NCBI RefSeq assembly: GCF_963662255.1
Contig: NW_026912178.1
Span: 1,116,001-1,180,000, forward strand
Direction: 5' to 3'
From: Cinclus cinclus
Taxonomy: Eukaryota > Chordata > Aves > Passeriformes > Cinclidae
Length of the DNA: 64,000 nt
Numbering within the stretch: position 1 is the first letter of the stretch; every line of letters begins with the position of its first letter. The notes beneath the pieces are model-generated. The model did no database searches. It was not told where the DNA came from and worked only from the letters and a program-made list of their open reading frames with translations. A program made the position numbers and the translations under genes. Positions 37,589 to 52,042 of the stretch are shown here, in pieces.

Positions 37589-38774
37589 GGCCAAGACTCA
37601 AATGATTCATTGTAACACCAAGTGGCCTTAAAGGGCATGGGATGCATTGTGACACCACAGAGGTTAAGAGAAGCAGGGAACCATTGTGACCCAATGCAGG
37701 CTAACAATCTAAGAGTCCCTTTTGATACCAGGGGGCGCAAAAGGACCACGGATGAACTGTGACAGCATGGGGACCTATAGAAGCAAGGATCTATTATGAC
37801 ACCATGAAGGCCAAGAATCAAATGATTCATTGTAACACCAAGTGGCCTAAAAGGGCATGGGATGCATTGTGACACCAGAGAGGTTAAGAGAAGCAAGGAA
37901 CCATTGTGACCCAATGCAGGCTAGCTATCCAAGATTCGCTTTTGACACCAGGGGGCGCAAAAGGACCACGGATGAAATGTGACAGCATGGGGACCAATAG
38001 AAGCAGGGATCTATTATGACACCATGAAGGCCAAGAATCAAATGATTCATTGTGACATCAAGTGGCCTAAAAGGGCTTGGAATGCATTGTGACACCACAG
38101 AGGTTAAGAGAAGCAGGGAAACATTGTGACCCAAGGGAGGCTAACAATCTAAAGATCCCCTGTGACACCAGGGGTTGTAATAGGGCCAGGGATGAATTGT
38201 GAAAGCATGGGGTACAATTAATCATGGAAATATTATGACAACATAGAGGCCAAGACTCAAATGATTCATTGTAACACCAAGTGGCCTTAAAGGGCATGGG
38301 ATGCATTGTGACACCACAGAGGTTAAGAGAAGCAAGGAACCATTGTGACCCAAGGGATGCTAACAATTTAATGATCCATTGTGACACCAGGGGTTGTAAT
38401 AGGGCTAGGGATGAATTGTGAAAGCATGGACCCCAAGAAAAACATGGAGACATTATGACACCATAGAGGCCAAGACTCAAATGATTCATTGTAACACCAA
38501 GTGGCCTAAAAGGGCATGGGATGCATTGTGACACCACAGAGGTTAAGAGAAGCAAGGAACCATTGTGACCCAATGCAGGCTAACAATCTAAGAGTCCCTT
38601 TTGACACCAGGGGGCGCAAAAGGACCACGGATGAACTGTGACAGCATGGGGACCTATAGAAGCAAGGATCTATTATGACACCATGAAGGCCAAGAATCAA
38701 ATGATTCATTGTGACATCAAGTGGCCTAAAAGGGCATGGGATGCATTGTGACACCACAGAGGTTAAGAGAAGCA
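37589..38774. repeat. Third partial copy of the same block
   Basis: Matches about 35390-36575 at an offset of 2199 (10 monomers) and about 31434-32619. It carries CCCTTTTGATACC, ACACCAGAGAGG, GCTAGCTATCCAAG, GGGGTACAATTAATC and GATGCTAACAATTTAATG in the same order. Private variants are GATGAAATGTGAC near 37974, GGACCAATAGAAGC near 37992 and ACATGGAGACATTATG near 38444. The left edge falls in a hybrid monomer whose left part is class B (AAGAAAAACATGG) where the other two copies are class C. Confidence 0.84.
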
Positions 38775-40713
38775 GGGAACCATTGTGACCCAATGCAGGC
38801 TAACAATCTAAGAATCCCTTTTGACACCAGGGGGCGCAAAAGGACCACGGATGAACTGTGACAGCATGGGGACCTATAGAAGCAAGGATCTATTATGACA
38901 CCATGAAGGCCAAGAATCAAATGATTCATTGTGACATCAAGTGGCCTAAAAGGGCTTGGAATGCATTGTGACACCACAGAGGTTAAGAGAAGCAAGGAAC
39001 CATTGTGACCCAAGGGAGGCTAACAATCTAATGATCCATTGTGACACCAGGGGTTGTAATAGGGCCCGGGATGAATTGTGAAAGCATGGGGCCCAAGAAA
39101 AACATGGAAACATTATGACACCATAGAGGCCAAGACTCAAATGATTCATTGTAACACCAAGTGGCCTAAAAGGTCATGGGACGCATTGTGACACCACAGG
39201 GGTTAAGAGAAGCAAGGAACCATTGTGACCCAATGCAGGCTAACAATCTAAGAATCCCTTTTGACACCAGGGGGCTCAAAAGGACCACGGATGAACTGTG
39301 ACAGCATGAGGACCTATAGAAGCAAGGGTCTATTATGACACCATGAAGGCCAAGAATCAAATGATTCATTGTGACATCAAGTGGCCTAAAAGGGCTTGGA
39401 ATGCATTGTGACACCACAGAGGTTAAGAGAAGCAAGGAACCATTGTGACCCATGGGAGGCTAACAATCTAATGATCCATTGTGACACCAGGGGTTGTAAT
39501 AGGGGCAGGGATGAATTGTGAAAGCATGGGGACCAAGAAAAACATGGAAATATTATGACACCATAGAGGCCAAGACTCAAATGATTCATTGTAACACCAA
39601 GTGGCCTAAAAGGGCATGGGATGCATTGTGACACCACAGAGGTTAAGAGAAGCAAGGAACCATTGTGACCCAATGCAGGCTAACTATCTAAGATTCCCTT
39701 TTGACACCAGGGGACGCAAAAGGACCACAGATGAACTGTGACAGCATGGGGACCTATAGAAGCAAGGATCTATTATGACACCATGAAGGCCAAGAATCAA
39801 ATGATTCATTGTGACATCAAGTGGCCTAAAAGGGCTTGGAATGCATTGTGACACCACAGAGGTTAAGAGAAGCAAGGAACCATTGTGACCCAAGGGAGGC
39901 TTACAATCTAATGATCCATTGTGACACCAGGGGTTGTAATAGGGCCAGGGATTAATTGTGAAAGCATGGAGCCCAAAAAAACATGGAAACATTTTGACAC
40001 CATAGAGGCCAAGACTCAAATGATTCATTGTAACACCAAGTGGCCTAAAAGGGCATGGGATGCATTGTGACACCACAGGGGTTAAGAGAAGCAAGGAACC
40101 ATTGTGACCCAATGCAGGCTAACAATCTAAGAATCCCTTTTGACACCAGGGGGCGCAAAGGGACCACGGATGAACTGTGACGGCATGGGGACCTATAGAA
40201 GCAAGGATCTATTATGACACCATGAAGGCCAAGAATCAAATGATTCATTGTGACATCAAGTGGCCTAAAAGGGCTTGGAATGCATTGTGACACCACAGAG
40301 GTTAAGAGAAGCCGGGAACCATTGTGGCCCAAGGGAGGCTAACAATCTAATGATCCCCAGTGACACCAGGGGTTGTAATAGGGCCAGGGATGAATTGTGA
40401 AAGCATGGGGCACAATAAATCATGGAAATATTATGACACCATAGAGGCCAAGATTCAAATGATTCATTGTAACACCAAGTGGCCTAAAAGGGCATGGGAT
40501 GCATTGTGACACCACAGAGGTTAAGAGAAGCAGGGAACCATTGTGACCCAATGCAGGCTAACAATCTAAGAATCCCTTTTGACACCAGGGGGCGCAAAAG
40601 GACCACGGATGAACTGTGACAGCATGGGGACCTATAGAAGCAAGGATTTATTATGACACCATGAAGGCCAAGAATCAAATGATTCATTGTGACATCAAGT
40701 GGCCTAAAAGGGC
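38739..40713. repeat. Copy of 24671-26645 placed 14 kb away
   Basis: Nine monomers in the same order as 24671-26645 at an offset of 14068. Private variants include AGGGCCCGGGATG near 39066, CCCATGGGAGGC near 39451 and GGGATTAATTG near 39950. It overlaps the right end of the previous block by 36 bases, so the two patches abut inside one monomer. Confidence 0.82.
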
Positions 40714-43700
40714 TTGGAATGCATTGTGACACCACAGAGGTTAAGAGAAGCAAGGAACCATTGTGACCCAATGCAGGCTAACAATCTAAGAATCCCTTTT
40801 GACACCAGGGGGCGCAAAAGGACCACGGATGAACTGTGACAGCATGATGACCTATAGAAGCAAGGATCTATTATGACACCATGAAGGCCAAGAATCAAAT
40901 GATTCATTGTGACATCAAGTGGCCTAAAAGGGCTTGGAATGCATTGTGACACCACAGAGGTTAAGAGAAGCAAGGAACCATTGTTACTCAAGGGAGGCTA
41001 ACAATCTAATGATCCATTGTGACACCAGGGGTTGTAATAGGGCCAGGGATGAATTGTGAAAGCATGGAGCCCAAGAAAAACATGGAAACATTATGACACC
41101 ATAGAGGCCAAGACTCAAATGATTCATTGTAACACCAAGTGGCCTAAAAGGGCATGGGATGCATTGTGACACCACAGAGGTTAAGAGAAGCAGGGAACCA
41201 TTGTGACCCAATGCAGGCTAACAATCTAAGAATCCCTTTTGACACCAGGGGGCGCAAAAGGACCACGGATGAACTGTGACAGCATGGGGACCTATAGAAG
41301 CAAGGATCTATTATGACACCATGAAGGCCAAGAATCAAATGATTCATTGTGACATCAAGTGGCCTAAAAGTGCATGGGTTGCATTGTGACACCACAGAGG
41401 TTAAGAGAAGCAAGGAACCATTGTGACCCAATGGAGGCTAACAATCTAAGAATCCCTTTTGACACCAGGGGGCGCAAAAGGACCACCGATGAACTGTGAC
41501 AGCATGGGGATCTTTAGAAGCAAGGATTTATGATGACACCATGAAGGAAAAGAATCAAATGATTCATTGTGACATCAATTGGCCTAAAAGGGCTTGGAAT
41601 GCATTGTGACACCACAGAGGTTAAGAGAATCAAGGAACCATTGTGACCCAAGGGAGGCTAACAATCTAATGATCCCCAGTGACACCAGGGTTTGTAATAG
41701 GGCCAGGGATGAATTGTGAAAGCATGGGGCCCAAGAAAAACATGGAGACATTATGACACCATAGAGGCCAAGACTCAAATGATTCATTGTAACACCAAGT
41801 GGCCTAAAAGGGCATGGGATGCATTGTGACACCACAGAGGTTAAGAGAAGCAAGGAACCATTGTGACCCAATGCAGGCTAACAATCTAAGAGTCCCTTTT
41901 GACACCAGGGGGCGCAAAAGGACCACGGATGAACTGTGACAGCATGGGGACCTATAGAAGCAAGGATCTATTATGACACCATGAAGGCCAAGAATCAAAT
42001 GATTCATTGTGACATCAAGTGGCCTAAAAGGGCTTGGAATGCATTGTGACACCACAGAGGTTAAGAGAAGCAAGGAACCATTGTGGCCCAAGGGAGGCTA
42101 ACAATCTAATGATCCCCAGTGACACCAGGGGTTGTAATAGGGCCAGGGATGAATTGTGAAAGCATGGGGCACAATAAATCATGGAAATATTATGACACCA
42201 TAGAGGCCAAGATTCAAATGATTCATTGTAACACCAAGTGGCCTAAAAGGGCATGGGATGCATTGTGACACCACAGAGGTTAAGAGAGGCAAGGAACCAT
42301 TGTGACCCAATGCAGGCTAACAATCTAAGAATCCCTTTTGACACCAGGGGGCGCAAAAGGACCACGGATGAACTGTGACAGCATGATGACCTATAGAAGC
42401 AAGGATCTATTATGACACCATGAAGGCCAAGAATCAAATGATTCATTGTGACATCAAGTGGCCTAAAAGGGCTTGGAATGCATTGTGACACCACAGAGGT
42501 TAAGAGAAGCCGGGAACCATTGTGGCCCAAGGGAGGCTAACAATCTAATGATCCCCAGTGACACCAGGGGTTGTAATAGGGCCAGGGATGAATTGTGAAA
42601 GCATGGGGACCAAGAAAAACATGGAAACATTATGACACCATAGAGGCCAAGACTCAAATGATTCATTGTAACACCAAGTGGCCTAAAAGGTCATGGGACT
42701 CATTGTGACACCACAGGGGTTAAGAGAAGCAAGGAACCATTGTGACCCAATGCAGGCTAACAATCTAAGATTCCCTTTTGACACCAGGGGACGCAAAAGG
42801 ACCACGGATGAACTGTGACAGCATGGGGACCTATAGAAGCAAGGATCTATTATGACACCATGAAGGCCAAGAATCAAATGATTCATTGTGACATCAAGTG
42901 GCCTAAAAGGGCTTGGAATGCATTGTGACACCACAGAGGTTAAGAGAAGCAAGGAACCATTGTGACCCAAGGGAGGCTTACAATCTAATGATCCATTGTG
43001 ACACCAGGGGTTGTAATAGGGCCAGGGATGAATTGTGAAAGCATGGAGCCCAAAAAAACATGGAAACATTTTGACACCATAGAGGCCAAGACTCAAATGA
43101 TTCATTGTAACACCAAGTGGCCTAAAAGGGCATGGGATGCATTGTGACACCACAGAGGTTAAGAGAAGCAAGGAACCATTGTGACCCAATGCAGGCTAAC
43201 TATCTAAGATTCCCTTTTGACACCAGGGGGTGCAAAAGGACCACGGATAAACTGTGACAGCATGGGGACCTATAGAAGCAAGGATCTATTATGACACCAT
43301 GAAGGCCAAGAATCAAATGATTCATTGTGACATCAAGTGGCCTAAAAGGGCATGGGATGCATTGTGACACCACAGAGGTTAAGAGAAGCAAGGAACCATT
43401 GTGACCCAATGCAGGCTAACAATCTAAGAATCCCTTTTGACACCAGGGGGCGCAAAAGGACCACGGATGAACTGTGACAGCATGGCGACCTATAGAAGCA
43501 AAGATCTATTATGACACCATGAAGGCCAAGAATCAAATGATTCATTGTGACATCAAGTGGCCTAAAAGGGCTTGGAATGCATTGTGACACCACAGAGGTT
43601 AAGAGAAGCAAGGAACCATTGTGACCCAAGGGAGGCTAACAATTTAATGATCCATTGTGACACCAGGGGTTGTAATAGGGCCAGGGATGAATTGTGAAAG

Positions 43701-46700
43701 CATGGAGCCCAAGAAAAACATGGAAACATTATGACACCATAGAGGCCAAGACTCAAATGATTCATTGTAACACCAAGTGGCCTAAAAGGGCATGGGACGC
43801 ATTGTGACACCACAGGGGTTAAGAGAAGCAAGGAACCATTGTGACCCAATGTAGGCTAACAATCTAAGAATCCCTTTTGACACCAGGGGGCTCAAAAGGA
43901 CCACGGATGAACTGTGACAGCATGAGGACCTATAGAAGCAAGGATCTATTATGACACCATGAAGGCCAAGAATCAAATGATTCATTGTGACATCAAGTGG
44001 CCTAAAAGGGCTTGGAATGCATTGTGACACCACAGAGGTTAAGAGAAGCAGGGAACCATTGTGACTCAAGGGAGGCTAACAATCTAACGATCCCCTGTGA
44101 CACCAGGGGTTGTAATAGGGCCAGGGATGAATTGTGAAAGCATGGGGCACAATTAATCATGGAAATATTATGACAACATAGAGGCCAAGACTCAAATGAT
44201 TCATTGTAACACCAAGTGGCCTTAAAGGGCATGGGATGCATTGTGACACCACAGAGGTTAAGAGAAGCAGGGAACCATTGTGACCCAATGCAGGCTAACA
44301 ATCTAAGAGTCCCTTTTGACACCAGGGGGCGCAAAAGGACCACGGATGAACTGTGACAGCATGAGGACCTATAGAAGCAAGGATCTATTATGACACCATG
44401 AGGGCCAAGAATCAAATGATTCATTGTGACATCAAGTGGCCTAAAAGGGCTTAGAATGCATTGTGACACCACAGAGGTTAAGAGAAGCAAGGAACCATTG
44501 TGACCCAATGCAGGCTAACAATCTAATGATCCATTGTGACACCAGGGGTTGTAATAGGGCCAGGGATGAATTGTGAAAGCATGGAGCCCAAGAAAAACAT
44601 GGAAACATTATGACACCATAGAGGCCAAGACTCAAATGATTCATTGTAACACCAAGTGGCCTAAAAGGGCATGGGATGCATTGTGACACCACAGGGGTTA
44701 AGAGAAGCAAGGAACCATTGTGACCCAATGTAGGCTAAAAATCTAAGAATCCCTTTTGACACCAGGGGGCTCAAAAGGACCACGGATGTACTGTGAAGGC
44801 ATGGGGACCTATAGAAGCAAGGATCTATAATGACACCATGAAGGCCAAGAATCAAATGATTCATTGTGACATCAAGTGGCCTAAAAGGGCTTGGAATGCA
44901 TTGTGACACCACAGAGGTTAAGAGAAGCAGGGAACCATTGTGGCCCAAGGGAGGCTAACAATCTAATGATCCATTGTGACACCAGGGGTTGTAATAGGGC
45001 CAGGGATGAATTGTGAAAGCATGGGGCACAATAAATCATGGAAATATTATGACACCATAGAGGCCAGGACTCAAATGATTCATTGTAACACCAAGTGGCC
45101 TAAAAGGGCATGGGATGCATTGTGACACCACAGAGGTTAAGAGAAGCAAGGAACCATTGTGACCCAATGCAGGCTAACTATCCAAGATTCCCTTTTGACA
45201 CCAGGGGGCGCAAAAGGACCACGGATGAACTGTGACAGCATGGGGACCTATAGAAGCAAGGATTTATTATGACACCATGAAGGCCAAGAATCAAATGATT
45301 CATTGTGACATCAAGTGGCCTAAAAGGGCTTGGAATGCATTGTGACACCACAGAGGTTAAGAGAAGCAGGGAACCATTGTGACCCAAGGGAGGCTAACAA
45401 TCTAATGATCCCCTGTGACACCAGGGGTTGTTATAGGGCCAGGGATGAATTGTGAAAGCATGGGGCACAATAAATCATGGAAATATTATGACACCATAGA
45501 GGCCAAGACTCAAATGATTCATTGTTACACCAAGTGGCCTAAAAGGGCATGGGATGCATTGTGACACCACAGGGGTTAAGAGAAGCAAGGAACCATTGTG
45601 ACCCAATGCAGGCTAACAATCTAAGAATCCCTTTTGACACCAGGGGGCTCAAAAGGACCACGGATGAACTGTGACAGCATGGGGACCTATAGAAGCAAGG
45701 ATCTATTATGACACCATGAAGGCCAAGAATCAAATGATTCATTGTGACATCAAGTGGCCTAAAAGGGCTTGGAATGCATTGTGACACCACAGAGGTTAAG
45801 AGAAGCAAGGAACCATTGTGACCCAAGGGAGGCTAACAATCTAATGATCCATTGTGACACCAGGGGTTGTAATAGGGCCAGGGATGAATTGTGAAAGCAT
45901 GGAGCCCAAGAAAAACATGGAAACATTATGACACCATAGAGGCCAAGACTCAAATGATTCATTGTAACACCAAGTGGCCTAAAAGGGCATGGGACGCATT
46001 GTGACACCACAGGGGTTAAGAGAAGCAAGGAACCATTGTGACCCAATGTAGGATAACAATCTAAGAATCCCTTTTGACACCAGGGGGCTCAAAAGGACCA
46101 CGGATGAACTGTGACAGCATGAGGACCTATAGAAGCAAGGATCTATTATGACACCATGAAGGCCAAGAATCAAATGATTCATTGTGACATCAAGTGGCCT
46201 AAAAGGGCTTGGAATGCATTGTGACACCACAGAGGTTAAGAGAAGCAAGGAACCATTGTGACCCAAGGGAGGCTAACAATCTAATGATCCATTGTGACAC
46301 CAGGGGTTGTAATAGGGCCAGGGATGAATTGTGAAAGCATGGGGCCCAAGAAAAACATGGAAACATTATGACACCATAGAGGCCAAGACTCAAATGATTC
46401 ATTGTAACACCAAGTGGCCTAAAAGGGCATGGGATGCATTGTGACACCACAGAGGTTAAGAGAAGCAAGGAACCATTGTGACCCAATGCAGGCTTACTAT
46501 CTAAGATTCCCTTTTGACACCAGGGGACGCAAAAGGACCACAGATGAACTGTGACAGCATGGGGACCTATAGAAGCAAGGATCTATTATGACACCATGAA
46601 GGCCAAGAATCAAATGATTCATTGTGACATCAAGTGGCCTAAAAGGGCTTGGAATGCATTGTGACACCACAGAGGTTAAGAGAAGCAAGGAACCATTGTG

Positions 46701-48828
46701 ACCCAAGGGAGGCTTACAATCTAATGATCCATTGTGACACCAGGGGTTGTAATAGGGCCAGGGATGAATTGTGAAAGCATGGTGCCCAAAAAAACATGGA
46801 AACATTTTGACACCATAGAGGCCAAGACTCAAATGATTCATTGTAACACCAAGTGGCCTAAAAGGGCATGGGATGCATTGTGACACCACAGAGGTTAAGA
46901 GAAGCAGGGAACCATTGTGACCCAATGCAGGCTAACAATCTAAGAATCCCTTTTGACACCAGGGGGCGCAAAAGGACCACGGATGAACTGTGACAGCATG
47001 GGGACCTATAGAAGCAAGGATCTATTATGACACCATGAAGGCCAAGAATCAAATGATTCATTGGGACATCAAGTGGCCTAAAAGGGCTTGGAATGCATTG
47101 TGATACCACAGAGGTTAAGAGAAGCAAGCAACCATTGTGACCCAAGGGAGGCTAACAATCTAATGATCCATTGTGACACCAGGGGTTGTAATAGGGCCAG
47201 GGATGAATTGTGAAAGCATGGAGCCCAAGAAAAACATGGAAACATTATGACACCATAGAGGCCAAGACTCAAATGATTCATTGTAACACCAAGTGGCCTA
47301 AAAGGTCATGGGACGCATTGTGACACCACAGGGGTTAAGAGAAGCAAGGAACCATTGTGACCCAATGCAGGCTAACAATCTAAGAATCCCTTTTGACACC
47401 AGGGGGCTCAAAAGGACCACGGATGAACTGTGACAGCATGGGGACCTATAGAAGCAAGGATCTATTATGACACCATGAAGGCCAAGAATCAAATGATTCA
47501 TTGTGACATCAAGTGGCCTAAAAGGGCTTGGAATGCATTGTGACACCACAGAGGTTAAGAGAAGCAAGCAACCATTGTGACCCAAGGGAGGCTAACAATC
47601 TAATGATCCATTGTGACACCAGGGGTTGTAATAGGGCCAGGGATGAATTGTGAAAGCATGGGGCCCAAGAAAAACATGGAAACATTTTGACACCATAGAG
47701 GCCAAGACTCAAATGATTCATTGTAACACCAAGTGGCCTAAAAGGGCATGGGATGCATTGTGCCACCACAGAGGTTAAGAGAAGCAAGGACCCATTGAGA
47801 CCCAATGCAGGCTAACTATCTAAGATTCCCTTTTGACACCAGGGGGTGCAAAAGGACCACGGATGAACTGTGACAGCATGGGGACCTATAGAAGCAAGGA
47901 TCTATTATGACACCATGAAGGCCAAGAATCAAATGATTCATTGTGACACCAAGTGGCCTAAAAGGGCATGGGATGCATTGTGACACCACAGAGGTTAAGA
48001 GAAGCAAGGAACCATTGTGACCCAATGCAGGCTAACAATCTAAGATTCCCTTTTGACACCAGGGGACGCAAAAGGACCACGGATGAACTGTGACAGCATG
48101 GGGACCTATAGAAGCAAGGATTTATTATGACACCATGAAGGCCAAGAATCAAATGATTCATTGTGACATCAAGTGGCCTAAAAGGGCTTGGAATGCATTG
48201 TGACACCACAGAGGTTAAGAGAAGCAAGGAACCATTGTGACCCAAGGGAGGCTAACAATCTAATGATCCCCTGTGTCACCAGGGGTTGTAATAGGGCCAG
48301 GGATGAATTGTGAAAGCATGGAGCCCAAGAAAAACATGGAAACATTTTGACACCATAGAGGCCAAGACTCAAATGATTCATTGTAACACCAAGTGGCCTA
48401 AAAGGGCATGGGATGCATTGTGACACCATAGGGGTTAAGAGAAGCAAGGAACCATTGTGACCCAATGCAGGCTAACAATCTAAGAATCCCTTTTGACACC
48501 AGGGGGCGCAAAAGGACCACCGATGAACTGTGACAGCATGGGGACCTATAGAAGCAAGGATCTATTTTGCCACCATGGAGGCCAAGAATCAAATGATTCA
48601 TTGTGACACCAAGTGGCCTAAAAGGGCTTGGAATGCATTGTGACACCACAGAGGTTAAGAGAAGCAGGGAACCATTGTGACCCAATGCAGGCTAACAATC
48701 TAAGAATCCCTTTTGACACCAGGGGGCGCAAAAGGACCACCGATGAACTGTGACAGCATGGGGACCTATAGAAGCAAGGATCTATTATGACACCATGAAG
48801 GCCAAGAATCAAATGATTCATTGTGACA
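40714..48828. repeat. Mixed A/B/C segment without one dominant duplication
   Basis: About 37 monomers of ordinary classes, in the same phase as the rest of the array. The clearest internal repeat is 43503-44050 against 45700-46247 (offset 2197, 10 monomers), sharing GGGACGCATTG, AATGTAGG, GGGGGCTCAAAAGG and CATGAGGACC. Differences include AATTTAATG against AATCTAATG and TAGGCTAAC against TAGGATAAC. Single-copy oddities include GATGTACTGTGAAGGC near 44787, TTTTGCCACCATGG near 48567 and TGTGCCACCAC near 47760. I see nothing in this stretch other than satellite. Confidence 0.85.
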
Positions 48829-50547
48829 CCAAGTGGCCTAAAAGGGCTTGGAATGCATTGTGACACCACAGAGGTTAAGAGAAGCAAGGACCCATTGTGA
48901 CCCAAGGGAGGCTAACAATCTAACGATCTCCTGTGACACCAGGGGTTGTAATAGGGCCAGGGATGAATTGTGAAAGCATGGGGCACAATTAATCATGGAA
49001 ATATTATGACAACATAGAGGCCAAGACTCAAATGATTCATTGTAACACCAAGTGGCCTTAAAGGGCATGGGATGCATTGTGACACCACAGAGGTTAAGAG
49101 AAGCTGGGAACCATTGTGACCCAATGCAGGCTAACAATCTAAGAATCCCTTTTGACACCAGGGGGCGCAAAAGGACCACGGATGAACTGTGACAGCATGG
49201 GGACCTATAGAAGCAAGGATCTATTATGACACCATGAAGGCCAAGAATCAAATGATTCATTGTGACATCAAGTGGCCTAAAAGGGCTTGGAATGCATTGT
49301 GACACCACAGAGGTTAAGAGAAGCAGGGAAACATTGTGACCCAAGGGAGGCTAACAATCTAATGATCCCCTGTGACACCATGGGTTGTAATAGGGCCAGG
49401 GATGAATTGTGAAAGCATGGGGCACAATTAATCATGGAAATATTATGACAACATAGAGGCCAAGACTCAAATGATTCATTGTAACACCAAGTGGCCTTAA
49501 AGGGCATGGGATGCATTGTGACACCACAGAGGTTAAGAGAAGCAAGGAACCATTGTGACCCAAGGGATGCTAACAATTTAATGATCCATTGTGACACCAG
49601 GGGTTGTAATAGGGCTAGGGATGAATTGTGAAAGCATGGAGCCCAAGAAAAACATGGAAACATTTTGACACCATAGAGGCCAAGACTCAAATGATTCATT
49701 GTAACACCAAGTGGCCTAAAAGGGCATGGGATGCATTGTGACACCACAGGGGTTAAGAGAAGCAAGGAACCATTGTGACCCAATGCAGGCTAACAATCTA
49801 AGAATCCCTTTTGACACCAGGGGGCGCAAAAGGACCACGGATGAACTGTGACAGCATGGGGACCTATAGAAGCAAGGATCTATTATGACACCATGAAGGC
49901 CAAGAATCAAATGATTCATTGTGACATCAAGTGGCCTAAAAGGGCTTGGAATGCATTGTGACACCACAGAGGTTAAGAGAAGCAAGGAACCATTGTGACC
50001 CAATGCAGGCTAACTATCCAAGATTCCCTTTTGACACCAGGGGGCGCAAAAGGACCACGGATGATCTGTGACAGCATGGGGACCTATAGAAGCAAGGATC
50101 TATTATGACACCATGAAGGCCAAGAATCAAATGATTCATTGTGACATCAAGTGGCCTAAAAGAGCTTGGAATGCATTGTGACACCACAGAGGTTAAGAGA
50201 AGCAAGGAACCATTGTGACCCAAGGGAGGCTAACAATTTAATGATCCATTGTGACACCAGGGGTTGTAATAGGGCCAGGGATGAATTGTGAAAGCATGGA
50301 GCCCAAGAAAAACATGGAAACATTTTGACACCATAGAGGTCAAGACTCAAATGATTCATTGTTACACCAAGTGGCCTAAAAGGGCATGGGATGCATTGTG
50401 ACAACACAGAGGTTAAGAGAAGCAAGGAACCATTGTGACCCAATGCAGGCTAACAATCTAAGAATCCCTTTTGACACCAGGGGGCGCAAAAGGACCACCG
50501 ATGATCTGTGACATCATGGGGACCTTTAGAAGCAAGGATTTATTATG
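48829..50547. repeat. Block repeated at 60921-62639, copy 1
   Basis: About eight monomers matching 60921-62639 at an offset of 12092 (55 monomers). Shared rare markers are ACACCATGGGTTGTAATAGG, GAAGCTGGGAACC, GATGCTAACAATTTAATG, ATAGAGGTCAAGAC, TGACAACACAGAGG and GATGATCTGTGACATCATGG. Differences noticed include GATCTCCTG near 48927 (GATCCCCTG in the partner), GATGATCTG near 50062 and AAAGAGCTTGG near 50160. Confidence 0.85.
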
Positions 50548-51676
50548 AAACCATGAAGGAAAAGAATCAAATGATTCATTGCGACATCAAGTGGCCTAAA
50601 AGGGCTTGGAATGCATTGTGACACCACAGAGGTTAAGAGAAGCAGGGAACCATTGTGACCCAAGGGAGGCTAACAATCTAAAGATCCATTGTGACACCAG
50701 GGGTTGTAATAGGGCCAGGGATGAATTGTGAAAGCATGGGGCACAATAAATCATGGAAATATTATGACACCATGAAGGCCAAGAATCAAATGATTCATTG
50801 TGACATCAAGTGGCCTAAAAGGGCATGGGATGCATTGTGACACCACAGAGGTTAAGAGAAGCAAGGAACCATTGTGACCCAATGCAGGCTAACAATCTAA
50901 GAATCCCTTTTGACACCAGGGGGCGCAAAAGGACCACGGATGAACTGTGACAGCATGGGGACCTATAGAAGCAAGGATCTATTATGACACCATGAAGGCC
51001 AAGAATCAAATGATTCATTGGGACATCAAGTGGCCTAAAAGGGCTTGGAATGCATTGTGACACCACAGAGGTTAAGAGAAGCAAGGAACCATTGTGACCC
51101 AAGGGAGGCTAACAATCTAATGATCCATTGTGACACCAGGGGTTGTAATAGGGCCAGGGATGAATTGTGAAAGCATGGAGCCCAAGAAAAACATGGAAAC
51201 ATTTTGACACCATAGAGGCCAAGACTCAAATGATTCATTGTAACACCAAGTGGCCTAAAAGGACATGGGATGCATTGTGACACCATAGGGGTTAAGAGAA
51301 GCAAGGAACCATTGTGACCCAATGCAGGCTAACAATCTAAGAATCCCTTTTGACACCAGGGGGCGCAAAAGGACCACGGATGAACTGTGACAGCATGGGG
51401 ACCTATAGAAGCAAGGATCTATTATGACACCATGAAGGCCAAGAATCAAATGATTCATTGTGACATCAAGTGGCCTAAAAGGGCTTGGAATGCATTGTGA
51501 CAGCACAGAGGTTAAGAGAAGCAGGGAACCATTGTGACTCAAGGGAGGCTAACAATCTAACGATCCCCTGTGACACCAGGGGTTTTAATAGGGGCAGGGA
51601 TGAATTGTGAAAGCATGGGGCACAATTAATCATGGAAATATTATGACAACATAGAGGCCAAGACTCAAATGATTCA

Positions 51677-51897
51677 TTGTAACACCAAGTGGCCTTAAAG
51701 GGCATGGGATGCATTGTGACACCACAGAGGTTAAGAGAAGCAGGGAACCATTGTGACCCAATGCAGGCTAACAATCTAGAGAGTCCCTTTTGACACCAGG
51801 GGGCGCAAAAGGACCACGGATGAACTGTGACAGCATGGGGACCTATAGAAGCAAGGATCTATTATGACACCATGAAGGCCAAGAATCAAATGATTCA
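51677..51897 (+). repeat. Length-variant monomer, 221 bp
   Basis: Class A monomer with AATCTAGAGAGTCCC where the usual form is AATCTAAGAGTCCC or AATCTAAGAATCCC, a one-base gain. The same insertion is present near 53977, 56836 and 58155 and has therefore spread by copying within 51-58 kb only. It creates a local TCTAGA word absent elsewhere in the array as far as I saw. Confidence 0.87.
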
Positions 51898-52042
51898 TTG
51901 TGACATCAAGTGGCCTAAAAGGGCTTGGAATGCATTGTGACACCACAGAGGTTAAGAGAAGCAAGGAACCATTGTGACCCAATGCAGGCTAACAATCTAA
52001 GAGTCCCTTTTGACACCAGGGGGCGCAAAAGGACCACGGATC

